Of a stretch of 11,832 nt of DNA, positions 6,198 to 11,832 are shown in pieces. The stretch covers positions 1 to 11,832 of the forward strand of contig DXJM01000194.1 of NCBI GenBank assembly GCA_019057355.1. The letters are read 5' to 3'. The notes below the pieces were generated by a model. It searched no databases. It worked only from the letters and a program-made list of their open reading frames with translations, and was not told the origin of the DNA. The position numbers and the translations under genes are program-made. This DNA is from Promethearchaeota archaeon. GTDB lineage: Archaea > Asgardarchaeota > Lokiarchaeia > Sigyniarchaeales > SOKP01. Each line of letters starts with the position of its first letter. Positions within the stretch are counted from its first letter, which is position 1.

Positions 6198-8393
6198 ATG
6201 GTTGAATATAAAAAAATAGGTAAAAAAGAGATTTCCACGATATTTGGCTTGAGTTCAGAAATATACAAAAAATCTCTGGAATTTTTCAAAGAAAGTGTTT
6301 CTTCTCAAAAAAAAAAAGAATATGATAATGTATTTAAGAACTGGAAAGATATTTATAGAGTCATATTTGGTGGAGTTCTTGATAAGGAATTATTTTTCAA
6401 GCAAACATATTTTTCCTTGATTTTAAAATCCTTATTGATCGCTCGTCTGAGTCTAATTCAAAACATGGACTTAGAGGACGCTTATGACGATTATTTATCG
6501 AATAATTTGGAAGCATTCTCGATTTTTGAATTTGAGACCTTTTATTGGATAGATTTTTCCAAAAAAATATTCACCCTCATATATGAAAAAATTGAACTTA
6601 GAATATTTCAGCAAGAAGATCTATTTATCGACTTTTATCAAGAATTATTTTTCGCTGACACCCGCCACAGAATTGGAGAATTTTACACGCCCTCACATTT
6701 AGTAGAAAAGATGGTCAATGACTTTTACGTATTTGGCAGTAAAATATTGGATCCCTCGTGTGGTTCAGGAAATTTTTTAATCAATATCATAGTGAATATT
6801 TTCAACAGCAAGCAAAAAACTGAAAGTGAAAAACTAGAAGCGATTAATAATATTTACGGATTTGATGTAAATCCTCTTGCCACACTAACCGCTAAAATAA
6901 ATACATTATTGCTATTTTTAGAATATTTCGATTTTAGCGAGGATGAAATTCCTAACGTGAATATATATATGATTGATGCATTATTTCCCGAAGATCATGA
7001 ATCACAAAAGAGGTATGGCCTAACAAAGCTCTATAACTTCTTTGATTTAATAATTGGAAATCCTCCATGGATAACATATAAGGACCTAAACAATAAACAA
7101 TATCAAGAAAACATCAGATCCTTGGCAGAAAGGCTAGATATCAAACCTGAGAGCCACTATATTACTCATATTGAACTTGCTTCTGTTTTTTTTTATGCAG
7201 TAACGAAATTTTTAAAAATTGGTGGAAAAATCTTCTTGATTATTACCAAAAGTGTATTAAATGGAGATCACTGTTATAAGTTCAGATCTTTTTCTTTATT
7301 TAATCAGCTTGAAATATGGGATTTTTCCTCCACGAATATCTTTAATGTTCCATGTATCTGTTTAAAGGCGGAATATATTGGAATAAATGAACAGGTTAAG
7401 ATAACTGATAAATATCCTATAAAGACAAGAATACTTGATGAGAATTTAACAATAACCAAAGAAACCTATTATTCAAGCGTTAGGATTGGAAAAAATGGTG
7501 CAAAAACAATAATTCCTCTCCATCATTTGGAACTTCTACAAAAAGTCTCCTCTAGTCCTTATAAAAATAAATTTCACCAAGGAGCAACACTAGTTCCCCG
7601 CACGTTAGTATTCTTTAAAGCGGTTAAAGTGGATGATTCATTTTATAATTTATCCTCAGAACCAGAAGTATTAAAAAGAGCAAAAAAGAAGTGGAAATTT
7701 GAATTTTATGATAAAGAAATTGAAACTCAATTTAGGTTTAAATCCTACCTGAATAAAGACTTAGTTCCTTTTTGTTTAAAGCAATTTAAAAGCATATTTC
7801 TTCCAATCAATAAAGAATTTAACTTAGATCTTGAATTTCTTGAGAAATATCCAAAATCAATGAAAATATATTCTGAATTGAATGAAATTTATCAAGATAA
7901 TAAAAAAAATACCAGCGACATCAATACACTTTTTTCAAATCTGAATTATTGGAATAAACTAACAAAACAAAACAAAAATGATAATTTTATAGTGATCTTT
8001 AATGCTTCTGGTTCTATTCTAAAATCGGCGGTTATTAAAAACTTTAAGAAGAACATTATCATTCCCTCTGAGAATTATTATTTTTCCACGGGCATAAAAG
8101 ATGAGGCTTTTTATTTATCAGCCATATTAAATGCCCCAATTCTTTCAAATAATATAAGATTTATTAAAAGCTCGAGGCATATTCATAAAAGACCTTTTTC
8201 TTTTCCAATACCTCAATTTGATGATTCTAACGAAAAACATCTCATGCTCTCAAAATTGGGTAAAAAATATCATGATATTGTAAGAGATATCGTAAATAAC
8301 AATCCAAGTATTAATGCAGAAAAGGTTCGAATACTTATCAATAAAAAATTAGAAGAACTCAATGCCTTGGTCGAAAAAGTCGTATTTAGATAA
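6198..8393 (+). CDS. Adenine-specific DNA methyltransferase of the Eco57I/type IIG lineage, without visible nuclease domain
   Basis: A 731-residue protein. An N-terminal helical region (about 1-155, including KELFFKQTYFSLILKSLLIARL) is of the kind found before the catalytic domain in type IIG enzymes. Then come motif X-like GEFYTP (160-165), SAM-binding motif I DPSCGSGNFL (185-194), motif II around GFDVNP (Asp223) and catalytic motif IV NPPW (288-291). These define an N6-adenine methyltransferase acting on DNA with SAM as methyl donor. The C-terminal half (about 400-731, including ATLVPRTLVFF) is probably the target recognition domain. Full type IIG enzymes usually carry a long N-terminal nuclease. 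Here only about 40 residues precede the helical region and I see no PD-ExK motif, so modification without cleavage is likely. No restriction gene lies nearby. The recognition sequence cannot be read from sequence. Confidence 0.88.
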   Translation: MVEYKKIGKKEISTIFGLSSEIYKKSLEFFKESVSSQKKKEYDNVFKNWKDIYRVIFGGVLDKELFFKQTYFSLILKSLLIARLSLIQNMDLEDAYDDYLSNNLEAFSIFEFETFYWIDFSKKIFTLIYEKIELRIFQQEDLFIDFYQELFFADTRHRIGEFYTPSHLVEKMVNDFYVFGSKILDPSCGSGNFLINIIVNIFNSKQKTESEKLEAINNIYGFDVNPLATLTAKINTLLLFLEYFDFSEDEIPNVNIYMIDALFPEDHESQKRYGLTKLYNFFDLIIGNPPWITYKDLNNKQYQENIRSLAERLDIKPESHYITHIELASVFFYAVTKFLKIGGKIFLIITKSVLNGDHCYKFRSFSLFNQLEIWDFSSTNIFNVPCICLKAEYIGINEQVKITDKYPIKTRILDENLTITKETYYSSVRIGKNGAKTIIPLHHLELLQKVSSSPYKNKFHQGATLVPRTLVFFKAVKVDDSFYNLSSEPEVLKRAKKKWKFEFYDKEIETQFRFKSYLNKDLVPFCLKQFKSIFLPINKEFNLDLEFLEKYPKSMKIYSELNEIYQDNKKNTSDINTLFSNLNYWNKLTKQNKNDNFIVIFNASGSILKSAVIKNFKKNIIIPSENYYFSTGIKDEAFYLSAILNAPILSNNIRFIKSSRHIHKRPFSFPIPQFDDSNEKHLMLSKLGKKYHDIVRDIVNNNPSINAEKVRILINKKLEELNALVEKVVFR

Positions 8394-8455
8394 GAAATAT
8401 AAAAAATAAAATTTGGTAAACTTTTTGTAATAAAAATCACTATACCTAATTGAAC

Positions 8456-8460
8456 AGGAG
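8456..8460 (+). promoter_or_regulatory. Shine-Dalgarno-like site serving a tiny leader ORF before the helicase
   Basis: AGGAG sits 7 bases before a GTG at 8468 but 30 bases before the helicase TTG at 8491, so by spacing it fits the leader ORF and not the helicase start. Confidence 0.45.
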
Positions 8461-8467
8461 AATAAAT

Positions 8468-8494
8468 GTGAAATATACAGGTTTTTTTAATTGA
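8468..8494 (+). CDS. Possible eight-codon leader peptide overlapping the helicase start
   Basis: GTG at 8468 opens an eight-codon frame (MKYTGFFN) ending at TGA 8492-8494, which overlaps the helicase start TTG at 8491-8493. With a well-spaced AGGAG upstream, ribosomes finishing this peptide would be positioned on the weak TTG, a classic layout for translational coupling. The peptide itself need not be functional. This is inferred from layout only, and a frame this short can occur by chance. Confidence 0.3.
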   Translation: MKYTGFFN

Positions 8495-9633
8495 AATTTA
8501 AAGAATTAGGAATTAAGGATAAATATATAAACGAATTATTGAAAAATAATATCATTACACCAACATCGGTTCAGGCAGCTGCAATACCTCTTATTTTAAA
8601 AGGAGACCACTTGATGGTCCAATCAAAAACCGGTACTGGCAAGACATTGGCGTTTGTTCTTCCTATAATTGAAAAATTACTCTTTAAGAAGAATGAAGCC
8701 CTCATATTAGTGCCCACCAGGGAACTTGCAAAACAAGTCCAAGAAGTTATAGAGAGCTTGGGAGATGGTATAAAGTCTATTCCAATATATGGTGGCGTTT
8801 CGATCAATAATCAGATAAATTATCTCAAGAAAGGAGTAAATATAATCGTAGGAACTCCAGGGAGAATTATTGATCTATATAAAAGAAGAGAATTGAACCT
8901 TTCAGATATAAGATTTGTTGTTTTAGATGAGGCGGATCGTTTATGGGATATGGGATTTTCTCCTGATGTCAAATATATTTTGAACCAGATCAAATCAAAT
9001 TACCAATTCATGCTTTTTTCTGCGACACTCGATCCCGATATAAGAAAATTGGTTGAAAAATACTCAAAAAATCAGTTTAAACTTTTAAATTTAAGCAAGG
9101 ATGATTTGACAGTAAAAAACACGCTTCAATTTTATTATTTAATTGATAGATTTGATCAAAAATTCACTACTTTTTTAAAAATATTAAAAAGAGAGAGACC
9201 AAAATATTCTTTGGTTTTTACTAATACAAAGAAAACGGCGTCATGGTTAGCGAATAAATTGAATTCCAAAAAAGATTCATATAGAGTTGGTCTCATATCA
9301 GGAGACATGTCACAGTTCAAGCGTGAACAAATTCTAAAAGATTTTAAAAAGAAAAATATCAACATGCTCATAGCAACTGATGTTGCAGCACGAGGCCTTG
9401 ATATTGACAATATTACCCATATTTTCAACTATGATGTTCCCAAGTATCCCGAAAATTACGTTCATCGAATAGGAAGAACCTCTCGGATGAATAAAAAGGG
9501 GATTGCAATAACATTATGCTTGAAAGATGAATACGAGTATCTTTGCCATATTGAAGGATTTATCGACAAGGAATTGAAAGAAAAAACTCTTGAAAGCCAA
9601 GACAAGAGAAGAAATCACTATCCCTTTTTCTAA
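8491..9633 (+). CDS. DEAD-box ATP-dependent RNA helicase (minimal core)
   Basis: A 380-residue protein with the superfamily 2 DEAD-box motifs in order: an upstream aromatic and Q motif (FKELGI, PTSVQ), motif I SKTGTGKT (Lys51), Ia PTRELA, TPGRI, motif II DEAD (146-149), motif III SAT (177-179), LVFTNTKKTA, motif V ATDVAARGLD (from 295) and motif VI HRIGRTSR (from 325). It uses ATP to unwind or remodel RNA in the cytoplasm, typically in ribosome assembly, decay or cold adaptation. The protein stops soon after the second RecA domain, with no RNA-binding tail, like the smallest archaeal family members. TTG at 8491 is chosen because an in-frame TAA lies directly before it and the Q-motif region starts almost at once. 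The start has no close ribosome binding site; an overlapping leader ORF may deliver ribosomes to it. Family is certain; RNA target is unknown. Confidence 0.93.
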   Translation: MKFKELGIKDKYINELLKNNIITPTSVQAAAIPLILKGDHLMVQSKTGTGKTLAFVLPIIEKLLFKKNEALILVPTRELAKQVQEVIESLGDGIKSIPIYGGVSINNQINYLKKGVNIIVGTPGRIIDLYKRRELNLSDIRFVVLDEADRLWDMGFSPDVKYILNQIKSNYQFMLFSATLDPDIRKLVEKYSKNQFKLLNLSKDDLTVKNTLQFYYLIDRFDQKFTTFLKILKRERPKYSLVFTNTKKTASWLANKLNSKKDSYRVGLISGDMSQFKREQILKDFKKKNINMLIATDVAARGLDIDNITHIFNYDVPKYPENYVHRIGRTSRMNKKGIAITLCLKDEYEYLCHIEGFIDKELKEKTLESQDKRRNHYPFF

Positions 9634-9660
9634 GTAATACTATTCAGAAATAAAAAATTT

Positions 9661-9817
9661 ATGATAAAAATTGCAGCTATCAACATAGTAGTTCAAGTAA
9701 AAAAAAAATCATAATTGTCTGGTTTTTTGATGAAAATACAAGTATTAAGGAAGAATTCTCTAATTTTATAAAAAATGAGGTCGTTAAACTGAAATTCAAT
9801 TATAACGTTTCATATTG
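9661..9817 (+). pseudogene. Possible small gene split by a frameshift at an A10 run
   Basis: ATG at 9661 opens a frame (MIKIAAINIVVQVKK) that stops just after ten consecutive A residues at 9699-9708. In another frame the same run leads straight into an open stretch (KIIIVWFFDENTSIKEEF and onward) ending at TGA 9815-9817. One extra A would join them into about 52 codons. It could be a sequencing error, slippage or decay; it is equally possible that both frames are chance in AT-rich DNA. I recognise no family. Confidence 0.2.
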
Positions 9818-9938
9818 AATTTAATCTTATATTAAAATTTATTTGCTTGTACAAATTAAGACTAAAATTAATTTATTCAATAGGTCCTTAAAATTATTCT
9901 GATGATCTTTAGTTGAATGATAGAAATTTTCTAAAAAG

Positions 9939-9946
9939 TTTAAATA
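9939..9946 (+). promoter_or_regulatory. Candidate TATA box (with purine-rich upstream element) for the membrane-protein gene
   Basis: TTTAAATA preceded by AAAAAG resembles an archaeal BRE/TATA pair and lies 51 bases before the ATG at 9990. This implies a leader of about 20 bases. It is the clearest promoter candidate in the window and similar to the TTTAAAT before 1747. Confidence 0.45.
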
Positions 9947-9989
9947 GAAAATAGATAAATATGTTACTTATTCTTGATCCATAAATTTG

Positions 9990-11408
9990 ATGATCAAGCT
10001 TGATAAAAAGAATTTGTGGTACAAAATGCAAACTTTAGATTTAACAAAATGTAAGCCTTTAGAAGAATTATCAGAAAAACAATCAATTTTTTTTGAAAAA
10101 AGGTCACAGTTAATAATTCCCCTCTTGTACAAGGTTAGTTATTATTTATTTTTACCAATCACCATTATATATCTTACATCTCTCATGGCTTTAAATATGA
10201 TGCCCCAGAAATATGTTTCCCCCTCAAGTATAACAATAGCAAGCTCAGATTTCATTCAAAAGATTGTTATTTTGGGGATCATCAGCGTCATCATGACATT
10301 TTTTATAAATATCTTCAATAGGAAAACAAAAATACATCATGCTATTGCTTTGGGTAATGCTATATTCATATTCTTATATATTTTCCATCTTTTCGATGGA
10401 TTTAACCCAAGTGGATCTTTAGGAAATTATAAAGTGGAAGGAAGCCAAATATATGCAATAGTTGGTCTTCAAATAATTACCATGTTATTATTAGGTTTTG
10501 CTGTTTTTAAGGGAATATATCATGTTGTCAAGATTTTTGAACTAAGGAAGGAAAAAGGATTCTTTAGAAAAGATCTCAAAACCGTTTTTGCCCGGAATAC
10601 AATAGTAAAGGTTAAAAATAGGCAAGGGAAAAAAAGAAAAGTAAGATTTAGCCTTTTTATGAAAAGTATAAGCTTAATTTTAGTTATATGTCTAGGAATG
10701 TATGTAAGCACCTTAATAGGAAGTGGATTCAATGTGAAACTCGAGGTACCTGAAACCTACTCCTTCAGCTGGGGCTCAGAAGATATTGATCATGATGGAT
10801 TATGCGTGAGCGTAGATTTTGACATGCCCAACATGGGAATGTATTCGGTTTCTGATATTTATGTAACTGCGGAAGTATTCACGGCAAGTTCGAGTAACGA
10901 GTCGAGATTACCGAGGGGTGTGAAAGTGGCAGGAGTCGAGAATTTTCACGTGAGGGATTTTAATGCTTTTACACCAACAGATCCTAAAGCAGTTACCGTT
11001 GCCATTTATAATGATAATCTGCTAGGGCTTTTTTTATGCGATTCTATTTTGGAAATAAAACTCTACAGTACAAGTAAGTATGGGGGGATAGATATAGATT
11101 TAAATGCGGTCATAGAATGGGAGTGGATGAACATTTTAGAATCTATTGATGCATTTGCCATGCTTGGAGATTATGGTATTGAAGTTTATGTTAAAATAAT
11201 TGAAACGATTGGAATTACAAATCTCTTAAATCATGTTTCTTTAGCATATCTCCTCACGACTCTTGGAGAAGATGGAATAGGTTTAATTATAGGCATAATT
11301 GGTTTACCTGCTTTTCTCGTGCTATTTGGTTTAAATACGATATGGGATTTATTAGCAATTATCGATGTATCTAATTTACTCATCCAAAGAGGACTTTTTA
11401 GTTCATGA
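9990..11408 (+). CDS. Multi-pass membrane protein with an outward beta-sandwich-like domain, function unknown
   Basis: A 472-residue protein from ATG 9990; a TTG directly before it is a weaker start. A cytoplasmic-type N-terminus of about 40 residues is followed by four hydrophobic segments (about 43-70, 91-108, 117-138 and 153-175). Next is a strongly basic loop (VKVKNRQGKKRKVR, about 207-222) and a fifth segment (about 227-244). Residues about 245-375 are polar and beta-rich (VPETYSFSWG, LCVSVDFDMPNMGMYSVSD, IYVTAEVFTASS). The pattern resembles LEA14-type or Ig-like sandwich domains and includes an acidic EDIDHDG loop. The C-terminal part holds one or two further hydrophobic segments (about 430-460). 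By the positive-inside rule the basic loop is cytoplasmic and the beta domain outside. I do not recognise a family. It seems to be transcribed alone from its own promoter. Confidence 0.8.
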   Translation: MIKLDKKNLWYKMQTLDLTKCKPLEELSEKQSIFFEKRSQLIIPLLYKVSYYLFLPITIIYLTSLMALNMMPQKYVSPSSITIASSDFIQKIVILGIISVIMTFFINIFNRKTKIHHAIALGNAIFIFLYIFHLFDGFNPSGSLGNYKVEGSQIYAIVGLQIITMLLLGFAVFKGIYHVVKIFELRKEKGFFRKDLKTVFARNTIVKVKNRQGKKRKVRFSLFMKSISLILVICLGMYVSTLIGSGFNVKLEVPETYSFSWGSEDIDHDGLCVSVDFDMPNMGMYSVSDIYVTAEVFTASSSNESRLPRGVKVAGVENFHVRDFNAFTPTDPKAVTVAIYNDNLLGLFLCDSILEIKLYSTSKYGGIDIDLNAVIEWEWMNILESIDAFAMLGDYGIEVYVKIIETIGITNLLNHVSLAYLLTTLGEDGIGLIIGIIGLPAFLVLFGLNTIWDLLAIIDVSNLLIQRGLFSS

Positions 11409-11550
11409 TAATCGGATTATTTTCTTTATAATCAATAATTTGATGATAAATAATTAGGGCAATATTCTAATAAGAAAGATCCAATAGAATAATAGATATT
11501 AAGCATTTTTTTTGACTCTAATGTTTAAAGCAAAAAATTTTCATAAAAAT
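11409..11550. other. Non-coding 3' flank of the membrane-protein gene
   Basis: Extremely AT-rich, with no convincing frame on either strand. It contains a weak inverted repeat at 11415-11433 and a run of eight T residues at 11506-11513. Either could end the membrane-protein transcript. Confidence 0.5.
11415..11433 (+). terminator. Weak inverted repeat seven bases after the membrane-protein stop
   Basis: GATTAT (11415-11420) and ATAATC (11428-11433) can pair around a seven-base pyrimidine loop TTTCTTT. The stem is AT-rich and unstable; termination is inferred from position. The T8 run at 11506-11513 is the alternative. Confidence 0.25.
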
Positions 11551-11640
11551 TTATTCGATCTCTAACCATCCTTGCTCAGCTTGAATCACAATAGCATCAG
11601 TGGTGATCATCAATTGACCAGGAGCTTGCTTTTCCCATCC
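11551..11640 (-). pseudogene. C-terminal remnant resembling a formyltransferase (Fmt-like) C-terminal domain
   Basis: On the minus strand a frame of 29 sense codons ends at TAA (11553-11551) and reads GWEKQAPGQLMITTDAIV, then IQAEQGWLEIE. The pattern APGQ-x-strand-IVIQ-x-x-x-GWLEI resembles the small beta-barrel C-terminal domain of methionyl-tRNA formyltransferase and its sugar formyltransferase relatives (PGxIxxV...I-V-T-GDGxLxI). Two TAA codons lie immediately upstream of the first codon, so the rest of the gene is missing. The 90 bases are about 44% GC in a far more AT-rich surrounding. It looks like the tail of a gene whose 5' part was lost by deletion, insertion or misassembly. The match is short and judged by eye. 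Confidence 0.35.
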
Positions 11641-11832
11641 TTATTAGTACATAAAATGATATATTATTTGACTTTAGGCTCTTACATATTTAATGTTATG
11701 ATATATAGGTGTAATCTTGGTCTTTAGACTAAATGCTCATGTATAACATGTTTGTTATTATGAAACATATTTCAATTAATATTACTCATATTTAAATAAA
11801 CCAAGTAATTCACATTATATATATAAATTAAC
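11641..11832. other. AT-rich non-coding end of window, possibly a promoter region for a downstream gene
   Basis: No reading frame is supportable. It has an eight-base palindrome AACATGTT at 11745-11752 and a TATA-like TTTAAATA near 11791 about 40 bases before the end, which would suit a gene starting just beyond the window. Both are suggestive only. Confidence 0.25.

Larger units (their letters stand above)
9634..9989. other. Intergenic region, 356 bases, with a possible decayed small reading frame
   Basis: Very AT-rich, with no RNA gene or repeat that I can identify. It contains a possible short frame interrupted at an A10 run (9661 to about 9817) and, at its 3' end, a good TATA candidate for the membrane-protein gene (9939-9946). 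The stretch from about 9818 to 9930 shows nothing I can support. Confidence 0.5.

Noticed and set aside
8571..9428. Minus-strand open frames within the helicase, and similar ones inside the actin, CHAT and membrane-protein genes.
   Set aside because: They are antisense to strong plus-strand genes, have no recognisable motifs and no promoter or ribosome-site support.
5549..9633. PLD-like protein, DNA methyltransferase and helicase in a row, superficially like a DISARM-type defence locus.
   Set aside because: The PLD-like protein lacks HKD, the helicase is a DEAD-box RNA helicase and not an SNF2 or DrmA-type protein, no DUF1998 gene is present, and a terminator and separate promoters appear to divide the genes.
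11745..11752. Palindrome AACATGTT considered as a regulatory site.
   Set aside because: Eight bases is short, no second copy was noticed, and the gene it might control lies outside the window.
1..11832. tRNA, rRNA, CRISPR arrays, insertion sequences and long direct repeats.
   Set aside because: None was seen on either strand: no regularly spaced repeats, no transposase motifs, and no cloverleaf-like GC-rich segments in the intergenic DNA.

Overview
The window is AT-rich (roughly 30% GC by eye), gene-dense and almost entirely plus-strand. It most likely comes from an Asgard archaeon of the Lokiarchaeota type. The main evidence is a 399-residue protein that aligns with eukaryotic actin over nearly its whole length, including all three nucleotide-binding motifs. 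An archaeal AbrB-ACT regulator, a minimal DEAD-box helicase and TATA-like boxes in front of several genes agree with this. The assignment is inference from protein content; there is no rRNA or tRNA here.

Layout. Positions 1-189 hold a minus-strand fragment of a TadC/GspF-family membrane platform protein in DNA of about 50% GC. It breaks off abruptly at about 190-205, which suggests a contig chimera or a rearrangement. Next come an AbrB-ACT regulator (205-612), a lysine-rich coiled-coil-like protein (768-1691), a divergent actin-family protein with a proline-rich tail (1747-2946), and, 20 bases later, a large helical protein ending in a CHAT (caspase-like) domain whose catalytic residues look lost (2967-5468). 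A small PLD-fold protein lacking the HKD motif follows (5549-6085), then an adenine-specific DNA methyltransferase with no visible nuclease (6198-8393), a DEAD-box RNA helicase (8491-9633) and a six-TM-or-so membrane protein with an outward beta domain (9990-11408). The last 424 bases are mostly non-coding but contain a short, higher-GC minus-strand remnant resembling the C-terminus of a formyltransferase (11551-11640).

How the genes may work together. The tightest unit is actin-family protein plus pseudo-CHAT protein, almost certainly one transcript. The coiled-coil protein upstream and the PLD-like protein downstream are close enough to belong to the same neighbourhood. None of the four carries an intact, recognisable hydrolytic centre apart from a modified actin nucleotide pocket. 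An assembly or scaffold module is therefore a more natural reading than a set of enzymes. This cluster is the best candidate for an undescribed system. The methyltransferase, helicase and membrane protein appear to be separate transcription units.
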